The translations under genes and the position numbers were made by a program. From Utricularia gibba (Eukaryota; Streptophyta; Magnoliopsida; Lamiales; Lentibulariaceae): DNA of 64,000 nucleotides. The notes beneath the pieces were generated by a model. It searched no databases. It worked only from the letters and a program-made list of their open reading frames with translations, and was not told the origin of the DNA. Shown here piece after piece: positions 51,108-62,608 of the stretch (the stretch's first letter is position 1; each line of letters begins with the position of its first letter). The DNA lies in NCBI GenBank assembly GCA_002189035.1, contig NEEC01000018.1, positions 1,736,001-1,800,000 on the forward strand, read 5' to 3'.

Positions 51108-53525
51108 ATGGATTCTAATCTGAGAGATGAACAGGATGTGAGTTCATCACAAGCAAATCGGCCACTATGGAATTATGTCACAAAGATAGGAAAATGTGCA
51201 AGAGGTGGGAATGTATCATTCGTTTGCAATTATTGTCAAATGAAGTACATGGGATCGTACTCAAGAGTAAAAGCGCACTTGTTACGGATAAGTGGAAAGG
51301 GGATAAGGGCATGTTCAAGTATTAATGCTTCAGAAGTAGCAGAGATGAGGAGACTAGAGGAAGAAGCCTCAAAGAGAATGGACAATGGTACACGTGATTT
51401 GGTTCCGGTACCAGATCCTTACTCTAGCCAAGCATCCTCATCGCCTGCATGCACCCCATTGATAGCACCTGTGTCTATGCGTTTACCTTCCCCAGAAAGG
51501 CAATGTTCTGGATATAAAAGAAGAAAACATGGTAATCAACTTACATTAGACGAGATGTTTGCTGGTGCAATAAACAGAGAAGAACTGGATTTGTCATTCG
51601 CACGAATGTTTTACTCCTGTGGCCTTCCTTTTAATTTTGCACAGAACCCGTACTTCAGAGATGCGGTCACGATTCTTGCTTCGAAAAGGCTTCCAGGTAT
51701 ATGTTCTTGCAACTTAGGTGCTTGTTTCAATTTTTGCTCTTTAAAAAAAACCGTTTCAGCTGTTAATTTTAGGATATACTCCACCAACTTCTACTGCATT
51801 GAGAACATCATTGCTGAAAAAAGAAAAGGCCCGCATAGAGACCTCATTGCAGCCAATAAAAGATACATGGGAGAAAAAAGGTGTGACAATTGTAGTTGAT
51901 GATTGGACTGATCCTCAGGGATGTCCTGTGATCAACTTTATGGCCGCGAATGACAGTGGAACAATATTCTTACAATCTGTCATTTGTGGGGAAGAGACTA
52001 AGAATGACCTGTTTATATCTGAGCTGATTAAAGGAGTAATTCATAGTGTTGGATTTTCAAATGTTATTCAGATTATCACAGAGAATGATCCAGTTTGTCA
52101 AAGGGCTGGTAAAATCATAGAAGATACATTTCCTCAGGTAAAAACCTCCATGCTTTGCTGTTATTTGTCACCTCACCATGTTCCTTTTGAATCGATTCTG
52201 ATATCTTATATTATTTACACAGATATCTTGGACTCCAAATGTAGTGCATAATCTTGACCTTGCTTTAAAAAGTATTTTTGCTGTCAAGGAATCAAATGAA
52301 GTGCTACTGGAGGAATGTTACTGGATCAGCAACATTATGAGCACCGTCAAAATGATAAAAAATTTCGTCATAAACCATACAAATGCAGTAGACATATTCA
52401 CTGAACTTCCTGTCCTGCAGCTTCTAGAACTTCCAGACACTAGATTTGCATCATCCATTGTGACGTTGAAGCGGTTCAGATCACTCATGTACGCGCTGAA
52501 AAGAATGGTCATCCATGAGCTGTGGCCTTCATGGAATGATGATAAGACCGAGGCTTCCTTGATGAGAACAAGGATATTGGATATGGATGATTCTCTAAGG
52601 GATGCCATCGATTATATCCTTGCTTTTACAAAGCCAATTTATGACATGATGAGAGTATGCAACTCAGATGACCCTTCTCTGCATCTAATCTATGAAATGT
52701 GGGACTCCATGATGATGAATGTCAAGGCTGCTATATTCTCCCATGAAATGAAAAGCATGGACGAGGAGTCCCCCTTTTGGAATGCAGTGTCTAGAACCTT
52801 GAGTAGTAGATTGGCAGAGAGCACCACACCACTCCATGCAGTAGCTCACTCACTCAATCCCAGGTTTGAAAACACGCAGTGTCTCTCTCACCTGAGAATA
52901 ATTTTCCGTTTTCTAGTTGTTGATGTGTGCTACATTTTCCTGTAGGTGTGCAACACGAGAATGGAAGGAAGAACACCCCAACCTACTGCCCCTCGAATCC
53001 GATGCCACAATAGCAAGTCTGAGGAATCAGTTCCTACTGCGTTACTACCCCGACGACACCACACGCACAGAGGTGAAGCAAGAGTTTGCCAAGTTCATGG
53101 GATGCCTTCATGATTTCGGGACTCCAGAATCCATAAGGTATCGGCTTCTGTTGTCTCCAATAGAATGGTGGTACACCTTCGGATACCTGGCTCCCTATCT
53201 CCAAAAGCTAGCCTTCAGGATACTGGGGCATGTGTCCTCCTGTGCGTGCCAACGGAACTGGGCCACCTTCTCCTTCATCCACTTAGCCTTCAGAAGGAAC
53301 GTGGACTTCGCTCAGGATCTGGTGTTCGTCCACAACAATCTCCGCCTCATCTCACGGCGGTCCAAGGAATACACCGAGGGAGAATCCATGCTGTGGGATG
53401 TCGCCGGAGACGGCTTCGATTCACCGGACCCGGTTGCCCTTCTGAAAGATGCGCGCTTATCATTAGATGAGCCTGAATTTCAGGCTGCTGTGTTTCCCTA
53501 CGACCCCTGCGACATCCCGTCGTAG
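51108..53525 (+). CDS. hAT-transposase-derived protein with BED finger, DUF659 and dimerisation domain
   Basis: Exons 51108-51696, 51773-52137, 52223-52863, 52946-53525; 724 aa, all phases closing with no stop. Start MDSNLRDEQD is next to the acceptor; a longer N-terminus from 51042 cannot be excluded. BED-like finger: KIGKCARGGNVSFVCNYCQM with the following YSRVKAHLL. DUF659: KKGVTIVVDDWTDPQGCPVI, FLQSVICGEET and IIEDTFPQISWTP. Next RFASSIVTLKRFRSLM, then the C-terminal dimerisation block FGYLAPYLQKLAFRILGH, SSCACQRNWATFSFIHLAF and VFVHNNLRLI. The usual Cys of the Cx2H motif in the catalytic core is Asn (TPNVVHNLDLAL), arguing against an active transposase. A nuclear DNA-binding role after domestication is inferred. 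Confidence 0.88.
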
Positions 53526-55674
53526 GGCGATCCTGAATGCTTGCAGTTGCTTGGTCATCAGGGAAAAAATGTGCATTCTTTGTACGGCCTTCGTTGTTGT
53601 TGGAGGTGAGGCGCAGGACTCCATTACTGAGTTCTTTAGTCGGGGAGTGACGAAACAGGTGTATGTACCAGAATGGGTACTCGACCGTACATATCCCGAC
53701 TCTGTATTTAAAATTCACAGACTTTCTCGGTATCTAATCCAAATAACATATTTAGTTTTTAATATTTTTTAATTCAAGTATTATGTATTTTAATTATTTA
53801 TAAATTAAACATATTTACAAATTGATAACATTTCTTCCATCATGTTAATTGGGGATTAATTTTTGACATTATATGTAACAATTTAACCTCTTATTGTCTA
53901 TTTTAAGTACTCAAATTTCATGGTTTTATAATATTTTTTTTCGGAAAAATATCTCATATAAGATTAACATAATTCATATATTTAATTATGTTTTCTCCCC
54001 TATTCATAATCAATATGAGATATCGGAGCGAATCAATGAAGGATGTAAGTATCTTAGATGAATTTAAAATCAATTATGGATGGAGAATAGTACAATTTAT
54101 ATAAAGTAACATTCTCTAATATTACAAGAGTACTTTTATTCGGAAGAGAAAAATATAAAATCCATAAAAATTGGATCTCTATAATGAACAATATCGTACA
54201 AAGAAAATATAGATTATTACATTATATAATAATAAAAATTGCTTTTTAATTTTTAAATATTTTGAATTAACTATATAGTTTTGATAATAGTGTAAATGTA
54301 AATACTGTTTTATGTACAATTATGCTATTTATGTAAACATTATTGATTATTGGTTCAATTTTTCCGTACCAAAACAGTAAGGTGCTTATTTTGCTTTATT
54401 TATAATAATATTAATAATTTATAATAACTGCCCATGACCGACCGGGTCATGATCACGTGGCTGTGGAGTAGCTCACCTCCCACGCAACCCGGTGAACAAC
54501 GTCCTAGTTGCCGGCAGATTTATATAACTGTAAACTAATTACGTTTAATTAATTAATTTATATATATATATTGTAAAATACTCGAATAGCATAATTAACC
54601 ACATATCCTAAACATTAATCAGGTAAAATATATTTAAATAAATGAATAATTTCATCGCGACTTTTTTTAGATATTAAATAATAAAAATAGAATAATAGTT
54701 TTACAATGTGGTGGTTTGCAATGTGTGAAACGTTTTTGTGGTGACAAAAGTCATGCATGTGTTGAATTCAGTGGCGGTTGTCGCATTTTTTTAATTTTTT
54801 ATTAAATAATTGCGTGCCAAATTGGTGTACGGTCAACGTCATCATTCTCTCCATTGCGTGCGCATGAAATTCCACAAGACGCATCGTCATTTACGACGAT
54901 GTTTGGCGTGGAATCGTCACGACACCGACACTTGATTGGGTACGGGGGACACGGACACGGCACTCGCCAAACAACAAAAAATAACCACCAATCAAAATTT
55001 ATTTACAACAATTAATATTTATGGGGATAATTTTTGATGTAAAAGTTTGAGGGGATGTGTGTGGAATTGATTCATTTGAATCAATTATGGGAGAATAGAT
55101 AACTTTGTATTTATTTATGCCCCACATCTAGATAGATACCCACATGGCTTTCAATGCCACTTATTGTCAAATATATGTCAACAACTAACGAAATTAAGAT
55201 ATTCAAACTTTACGATTTTATGTATTTTGACAAACAAAGTCATCATATAACATTAGTGGGATTATTCTATTTAACCGCGTCTCTTATATTGTTAATAACC
55301 AATATGAGATATCGTTATAAGTTTAATTACTTTAAATATAAACTTTGTGAGAAAAAATAGTAAAAGGGTGTGTTTATTAAAGAATACGTCTATTCAAGGA
55401 ATGGAATTCTTAAAACACGTGTGTTTTAAAGGAGGTTAGTTTAATTAATGATGTTTTGTGAATTATCTGTATTTAAATAAATACATATAAATTAAAAAAA
55501 TATATATATTTATTACATGTCTTTCACACATGTGTGTATAAAATAATAATACATTTATTTCACATGTTTAGAGCATATGAAAAAGGAAATAAAAACTGGT
55601 TTGATTAAAAAATGCAAATATTAAATTTTATAAATGAAATTTTTAATAAATAAAAAAGGGGGAAGTTAATTCAT
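53526..55674. other. A+T-rich spacer with dispersed-repeat remnants
   Basis: About 2.1 kb without genes. 53900-54030 and 55195-55320 share an ordered set of words (ACTCAAA/ATTCAAA, GGTTTTAT/GATTTTAT, CATATAA, then ATAATCAATATGAGATATCG / ATAACCAATATGAGATATCG), suggesting two diverged copies of one dispersed repeat in the same orientation. A GC-richer patch at 54430-54520 holds a CACGTG G-box (about 54454), and 54840-54960 is another GC-richer patch. No ORF is convincing. Confidence 0.45.
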
Positions 55675-55941
55675 CACGTGGGTCGGGAAGACTTTCCAAC
55701 AGTTAAAACAACTTTAGGATCGGGCGTCAGACGTTGTTGTAATGCTGCAATTGCAATTATTGATGGTTTTTATTTCCAGCTGCCGGCGGCGTCCGTGGCC
55801 GAGTCTGGGCCGTTGGATTTTTCAGGGACGGATGTGGCCCCCACTGGTTGAACTCTTCATACGACGACGTTTTGATTTCACACCCGCATAATAAATAGGT
55901 CACGCCACCTAGGTAGGCTGCTAGCTCAGATCTGGGTGACG
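55675..55941 (+). promoter_or_regulatory. MYB promoter with G-box
   Basis: CACGTG at 55675-55680 (TCATCACGTGGGTC) lies about 265 bp upstream of the MYB ATG. CATAATAAATAGG near 55886 is a plausible TATA region and TAGCTCAGATCTGGG the short leader. Motif-based inference only. Confidence 0.4.
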
Positions 55942-56799
55942 ATGGGGAGGGCACCCTGCTGCCACAAGGTCGGCCTCCGGCGGGGGCCGTGGTCCTCCAA
56001 GGAGGACGCCTTGCTGTCCGAGTACATCCGGCAGAACGGCAAGGGACAGTGGAAGTCTCTTCCGAAGAAAGCTGGTTAGTGTTCTTTCTGGTTTTTCTAG
56101 TTAAGTTGGTTGTGTTGGGGTGTTGAGCTCTGTCGTGTGTTGTTCTGCTGAGGGTCATTGAATTGATTTGTGTGGTGTTTGGGAAATACAGGGCTGCTGA
56201 GGTGCGGCAAGAGCTGTAGACTCCGGTGGATGAACTATCTCCGGCCGGGAATCAAGCGGGGGAACATTAGCGAGGAGGAGGAGGATTTGATCGTGCGGCT
56301 CCACCGCCTTCTCGGAAACCGATGGTCCTTGATCGCCGGCAGACTCCCGGGTCGAACGGACAATGAGATAAAAAACTACTGGAACACGCATATCCTCAAG
56401 AAACGCAAGGAGCCCACCAGTCCACCGCCACCACCGTCGGTAACCACGAAGAGTAAGAAGAACAAGCGAAAGAAGGCTGGTGTGGAGGAGGAGGAGGAAC
56501 CGCCCAAGATCAAAGTTTACGCGCCGAAGGCGATCAGGGTGACCGCTAAGTTCTTCAACGCAGACGCTGGCTGTGACGCTTTGGGGAGCGGTCCGTCGTC
56601 CAGCAGCGACGCCGGAGACCCAGCCGCCCCGGCGGCGGTAGGGTCGGAGCCCTCGTTTTCGTGGTCGCCGCTGTTGGATATCACGGATTTGCCATTCGAC
56701 AACGAGCTTTTTGACACGCTGCCGGGGATCTACCCTCTGGAACCTTCTCCATGGCCGGCGGCGACGTGGGCATGGCCGCCATTTTCAGTCCCGTTGTAG
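55942..56799 (+). CDS. R2R3-MYB transcription factor, bHLH-interacting type (TT2/PA-MYB-like)
   Basis: CDS 55942-56074 and 56192-56799, 246 aa. R2 starts [19 protein letters not shown] and R3 has [20 protein letters not shown], both with their Trp/Ile residues. The bHLH-binding motif [D/E]Lx2[R/K]x3Lx6Lx3R is complete in [20 protein letters not shown]. Downstream, [17 protein letters not shown] resembles the KxxRTKAxRC motif of subgroup 5 (proanthocyanidin regulators such as TT2). The tail is acidic and Pro/Trp-rich ([18 protein letters not shown]), a likely activation domain. The single intron is at the standard site in R2 ([11 protein letters not shown]); the usual second intron in R3 is absent. 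Flavonoid regulation is an inference from motifs. Confidence 0.9.
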
Positions 56800-58185
56800 A
56801 GAATTGAAATTCAATCAATAACGCCTTCCTGGTTCTCGTCTGGAAAATCGACTTGATTTCGTGGTCGGTCATTTTAAATTCCTCAAAAACCCATTTTTTC
56901 TAAGAATTATGATTAATGTAATTACCAGAAAACCCATCCATGATTTCACAAAACGACAAAAAATCTAGGCGAAGTATCTGAGGTCTGGGAATGCGGGCCC
57001 CACTTAAGTAGTGACTGTTCCGAAAACATCTCTGTCCTCAACCCCTCGTTATCCAAAGACCAAAAAGCCCATTTCCAGGCCAGGACAAGACAGCTGTCTT
57101 TTGTAATAAATTCAACATAAAAAGTAATTAAATTATATTCCATTTTTTAAAATTTTGAAATTGTATAAATTGACCCCGGGATGATGATCATTTGCACAGT
57201 CTGCCGGCAATCAACTGCTGTCGTTGAAGATGCCGGCATCTCTGGCTCGAAATACATAGTACTCTGGGATCGCTCTTTTTCCTCCTCCACTTTTTTCTTG
57301 CACGAAGCAATGTTGGCAGTGCCTTGCGCATTGCTGTGTCCGATATTTGGGTGTCCCCATCGTCGTATTCCTCAAGTGTTCCCAAATCGCAGATATGGGA
57401 AGAGGAAAGCGCCGGCGGAGAAATCGATGATCAAGGAATCCTCACTGGAGAACTCCGCCCTTTGTTGCTATGTCTGAGATAGGTGGCGAGGGGCCGAATA
57501 GGGCTTGGGACACTGCGTTGCGGGGCGTCTAGAAGTTTAGATAAGAGCGCTGTCGATGGAGAACCGAGCTTGGACTTGGTTACGCGTAGCGGCGGCGATC
57601 TATTGCAGCCTGGGCGAGGCTGTTCCAGTTCTTGAAACAGCGATTAGGGTTCCGGAGGTGGCGAGGGGTCCAGATTCCGTTGCTCTCTGGGTCAGTTGGA
57701 TCGTTCAGTCAGTCGCTACGAAGAAGGATTGAAGATACAGATGGATGCTTTCAACAATGGTACTGAATCAGTGAGGATCAAGAACTTGAGTTCGTGGAGC
57801 ATGAGGAAGCCTTTTCATCAATGATTTTCATGAAACTCAAATAAATTTATCTCGTTCAATTATGTAAGTTTTTTGTTGTTAAAATTGTTCATTTTTTCTG
57901 TACATTTTCACGCATCATAAAAATGACGAAATAGCTGCTACACTGCTACAGCTACTTGACATCAAAATTGTTATTTAGCTCGAGGTTCCAAAGATCCCAG
58001 CAATAAGGGAGGCTATGAAGGAAAGGGAAGAAGCATTGATTGGGGGCTGGGCTGGGGGTGGATGAATTTCTTCCTGTTTTGCTACTTTCAATTTACATCT
58101 AAAAACCTTTGGAAAAATACGAAGCTGCGTGCTTCCGCCCTCGTCTGAAATCCCGAGGGCGTACCTTCGTGGCGGGTAATCAGCG
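56800..58185. other. Spacer, no gene recognised
   Basis: MYB 3' UTR, then mixed-composition DNA. 57180-57480 is open on both strands, but neither product is recognisable and no splice framework supports it. 57480-57840 is moderately GC-rich with leader-like character but no extended ORF. 58010-58185 probably holds the promoter and leader of the DUF2439 gene. Confidence 0.35.
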
Positions 58186-60437
58186 ATGAAGCGCGGCGTA
58201 AGGGGAGCAGGTCAAGCACGAGCGCGTCAAGACGGTTTTCTTCAGCTTCGTTCCTCTCGTCGTAAGGTATTTCCTTCTCCATTTTCGCGTATGCAGTTTC
58301 GTTCATGGCAATGCGCCCGCTGCGTGTTCAAATATGCGTTTCTCCGAAAAGAAATATGGTTTAAGGTTGCTTGTGCATCTTGAATCGCGATACTAGATTT
58401 TGACTTCAAACGATATATCTGTGAGTAGGTTATGCTTTCCGATGAATCGGATGAGCTCGTGGATAATAGATCTGCAGAGAAAGATGATGTAATTAGATCT
58501 GGGGAGACATTGGCGTCTGAAATTGCTGATTGGGGAGACATAAAAACTGCATCCAGTTTCCTGAAGGATGGGAAGAATTTGCCTGAGCACCAAAGTCCAC
58601 CTAGTAATTTGTTTTCTGTGGGTAGCTAAATTATCTGCTCTATAAACGGTCACTGAAATTGTTTTCTTGTGATTTTTTGAAAAGATAGGAAACCTATGTT
58701 CAAGAAAAGTTGGAGACATGTGACCAAACTAAGCCCTTCTCAGAAGATGATCAGAGGTATGTGTAAACTGATTTATGAAGTGTCTCGTTTTAGCAGTTCA
58801 AGTTTACTGGCTTTGATGTTAGAGGGTAATGTGTTTGTAGTGTAGTGTGTTTATATACTTGACTCGCCTCTTTTTGTAGTATGTTTTATCAGTGACAGTA
58901 TGTGCGTGTTTTGCTCATTGGACGTGAGTGCAAGTTCTGTCTTGACAAAGAAATACTTGCTTGATAATCTCTTACGAATCTTTTAGATTTCAAGAAGACA
59001 GCGGCTGAAAAATTGCTTTCTTCACCAAGTTGCATCAATGTGAGGAATGTTGTAACTGGTGAGTATTTGGTTAGACACGTAGCATAACATACCATCATAT
59101 CATTTAGAAGATTATTTCAGGGAGCGGCATTTTCTGACAGACATGGCTTTAATCTGAAAGAGTGGCAGGTCCTATACACCTCTCAAGTAACACAAAAGGC
59201 AAAAAAGTTTCATGATGGCTTCTTAAAACTTATCCTCACGGGATCAGAAGGGAGGCAGGTATTGGTACCTTCACTTCTGGCTTTTCATATTTCATAGAGT
59301 TAATCTGCAGCTTCTTGAATCAGCAATTTTAGAAAAGAATCGTTTATCCTCAACCCTTTTTTTTGGTGGTGTTGTTTTCCACTATTCAATGAATTGTTTC
59401 TGGGGTCTGCTAAGTTTTATCATGCAGTTAAACTTTCTATATTCGATTGTTGTGTCTTTCCAGGTGATGCTCTACGATGCCAATCGGACACGTATTAATA
59501 GCAGGTTTCTGAAAAAGCACGAGACCATTTGCTTGGGTGGTTCACTGGCTTTAGATGGACATCTGGTGGAGATTGAAGCGTTGCATGCAGAAGACTGTAA
59601 GCCGCCTGTACAAGAGCCCACCCCGCGCAGAGAAAACTCAAAATCATACCGAAGGAATGAAAAGAAAGTTGGATTGAAAGCCATCAAGAATGCTGCAGGA
59701 GGTATATTCTAACACAAAATATTTTGTCTTCGTAGGAGTTGATTACTATAGCCAGTGAGCTTGATTTTACCATAAAATATTTACTAAGGTGGGGGATGCT
59801 TTACACCGAAGAACACCATTCCCTACGTTGGTGAGCCTAGTTCCATGGTGGTAGGCTCCAATATAGGCGGGGGAAATCGTGCAAGTAGGCACATGCGTCC
59901 TGGTAAACATGTCTTCCTATCTTGTGTTTGAATCCAGGTTACGTATCCTCTATTTGGCAACTCAGTATATAAATTTTCCTTCAGTTTACGATATTTTGTC
60001 CGCACTCAGACGACCAAACGAGAGTAACACTGTTGAACCAGCTTGTAAAACACCAGAAACTCAAGTGAATTATCATGCTGAAGATTGCCATCCAGAGGAC
60101 ACCAGAGAAGCTCTGGATGATGACTCTAAGGCAGTGGATTCAGACCAGGAAACAAAGGCCATTGCGACTGAGGGAGGAGGTGATGATTCTGAAAAGATGG
60201 CGGGATGTTCATCTGCAGGCAGTGTTCTCTCTGTACTCCTAATTTTCCTTCCTCACACTTCGTCACACTTCTGCAGGTATCATGAGTATGGTTTCACATA
60301 CCTCATCCCCTTACCGGCTCCCTGAAGACAACTGCGCACTGAAAGACCAGCCTCCTGCCGAAGAGACGATTCACACAAATGCTGGCGCATTTTCCGTGCA
60401 AAGCGACGAGCTCCCCAGTTTTGATTTGGGGTTTTGA
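58186..60437 (+). CDS. DUF2439-domain protein (ZGRF1 N-terminus-like), exon model partly unresolved
   Basis: Exons I can support: 58186-58266, 58429-58621, 58685-58756, 58987-59039 (or about 59059), 59121-59258, 59464-59701, possibly one near 59791-59900, 60010-60231, 60277-60437. The start reads MKRGVRGAGQARARQ. Clear segments: DESDELVDNRSAEKDD, KPMFKKSWRHVTKLSPSQK and FKKTAAEKLLSSPSCIN. The DUF2439 core is KEWQVLYTSQVTQKAKKFHD, GFLKLILTGSEGRQVMLYDA and SRFLKKHETICLGGSLALDG. The tail is acidic and ends FDLGF. In animals this domain occurs at the start of the DNA-repair helicase ZGRF1; plant proteins with only this domain are uncharacterised. The junctions after exon 4 and before 60010 do not close cleanly in phase, so boundaries there are provisional. 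Confidence 0.75.
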
Positions 60438-60830
60438 GGTACCTTGATGCAACTTGTCAATCTCTTCTGAAGCTACCTTCTGGTTTCAAGGAACGAAGAA
60501 CAAAGCCATGGTTATGGTGATGAGTCCGGTTTCTAATCCGCCATTCAAAAGCAAACCTACGCGCGTGACATGAATTAGGTTAGAGTGCTCTTGACGCCTG
60601 AAGAAGAAGAAATTGAATTTTCAGGCCCTTAATCATTGGGCTAGAAGGTCATAAAGCGATCCGACACAACGTGCCTCATTATATACCAAATTGTTTTTAG
60701 TGTAATTGGATTTGATTGAGCGTCAGCGCTTGCGTAAGCAGTCTCCCCAGCCCAGTATCGCCTACGTATAAGAATGTTCGTTCGATCAGTGTGTGTTCAT
60801 CGCCTGGTACAGCCCGCCTCCGAAATTGCG
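60438..60830. other. Spacer and promoter of the CAD-like gene
   Basis: 3' UTR of the DUF2439 gene to about 60500, then promoter DNA of the dehydrogenase gene, with a short leader before the ATG at 60831. No gene seen. Confidence 0.35.
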
Positions 60831-62399
60831 ATGGCTGCTGCGAACAGGGAGTGTCTTGGTTGGGCCGCTAGAGACACCTCGGGACATCTCTCTCCTTACC
60901 AATTCGGCCGCAGGTTTATCTCCGTGCTTTCTCATTTTTATGGATTGTGGCTGCTGTGATCATATGCCTGCCCAATTGGGGTTTCTTTTTTTGTGTGTTT
61001 CATTTGATTGGTGAAGTTGAAACTCTTGTGTATGCAGGCCTGTTGGTAGTGACGATGTTTCCCTTGACATACTTTACTGTGGGGTTTGCTATGCCGATGT
61101 TGTTTGGACCAAGAGCATACATTTTAACACAAAATACCCTGTCGTCCCCGGGTATGAACATTCCCTGCTGTCCATTTTATCGAAGTTCTTATTTTTCATT
61201 TCTAAGAGCAAGGCTAGTAAGTTGCAAGATTTTAACTCTGCTTGTGGCCTTAAATATGGTTTTCTGACTTGGTAGGCATGAGATTGTTGGCGTGGTGACC
61301 CAGGTTGGGTCTAACGTGGAGCGTTTCAAGGTCGGCGACCATGTCGGAGTTGGAACATATGTGAATTCTTGCAGGGAGTGCGAGTATTGTGAGAGTGACT
61401 TGGAGATTCATTGCTCCAAGGGGGCTGTCTTCACCTTTGATGGTATTGATGATGACGGTACCGTCACAAAAGGGGGATATTCTAACTACATTGTTGTGCA
61501 TCAGAGGTGTGAGCCTCTCGCCACTATCCTTTTCCACATTTAAGACATTTCCCATGTATTGTTGAATTTGTGTGTTTTGAACAAGCAGGTATGTAATGAG
61601 GATTCCGGTAGACTACCCTCTGGAGGCAGCAGCTCCTTTGCTGTGTGCTGGAATCACTGTCTATACTCCGATGCTGAGGCATAACATGAACAAGCCCGGC
61701 AAGTCTCTAGGAGTGATTGGACTCGGAGGGCTCGGCCACTTGGCTGTGAAATTTGGAAGGGCATTTGGACTGAAAGTAGTTGTATTCAGCACAAGCATCT
61801 CCAAGAGGGAAGACGCACTGAAGCTTCTTGGGGCAGACGACTTCGTCATCTCTTCGGATGAAAAGCAGATGAAGGTGAAACTCATCATCATTTTCAAATG
61901 CATCTACCCCAATGTTGGGCTCATCCTGATTCACTTATCATTATTCTTGCAGGGGTATGTGAAGTCCTTGGACTTCATCATAAACACAGCATCAGCTGAC
62001 ATTCCCTTCGACTCATACCTGGAGCTGTTGAAGCCACTTGGTGTACTTGCTTTGGTTGGATACCCAAACAAAGTAGTTGCTGATCCAGGAAACCTTCTGT
62101 TAGGTAAAACAACCCTGCTCTTCTTTCATGACGAATCTTAACAATTACCACTGTGTATGAATCAGTTGGCTGGCAAACTGAGACGAATGGCTTGTCACAC
62201 AGGTTCAAGATCAATCGCAGGAAGTGCGACGGGCGGATTGAAACAGACGCAAGAAATGCTGGACTTCTGTGCTGCCAACAAGATCTACCCTGAGATAGAG
62301 AAGATTCCAATCCAGTACTCTAACGAGGCTCTTGAGAGACTGGTGAAAAGAGACGTCAAGTATCGCTTTGTGATCGATGTGGGGAACTCTCTCAAGTGA
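60831..62399 (+). CDS. Cinnamyl alcohol dehydrogenase-like (zinc-dependent MDR family; probable mannitol dehydrogenase/CAD)
   Basis: NADPH-dependent zinc alcohol dehydrogenase of the CAD family, cytosolic, reducing hydroxycinnamaldehydes or related aldehydes. Exons 60831-60913, 61038-61151, 61276-61506, 61589-61874, 61953-62103, 62203-62399; 353 aa, usual length, all phases closing. The catalytic zinc site uses Cys in CGVCYADV and His in PGHEIVGVV. The structural zinc site is C-x2-C-x2-C-x7-C in [15 protein letters not shown]. The nucleotide-binding loop is [20 protein letters not shown] followed by STSISKRE, the Ser typical of NADP preference. The end matches the family: [19 protein letters not shown] and [14 protein letters not shown]. 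Substrate (lignin monomer versus stress-related aldehyde) cannot be decided from sequence. Convergent with the next gene, about 200 bp apart. Confidence 0.94.
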
Positions 62400-62608
62400 G
62401 TCCCTCGAATGCTCATATGAATAATGCACCTGCAGTGCTACTTTGTCGTTGACAATCAAGTTCAGTAAAAGAAATAAGGGGATTGTTGCATTTCTGAGTT
62501 GTGTAAACACATGTCGAGATTTGTCGTAATGAAACTTGCATCTAAGTTAAAGAGCAAAACTGGAGCATGCACCTTGTGGTAAAAAATGGGGCAGCGAGGG
62601 GCACTGGA

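Noticed and set aside
57181-57477. A 98-codon plus-strand frame and its minus-strand counterpart
   Set aside because: Both strands are open, the products are unrecognisable, and composition explains the openness.
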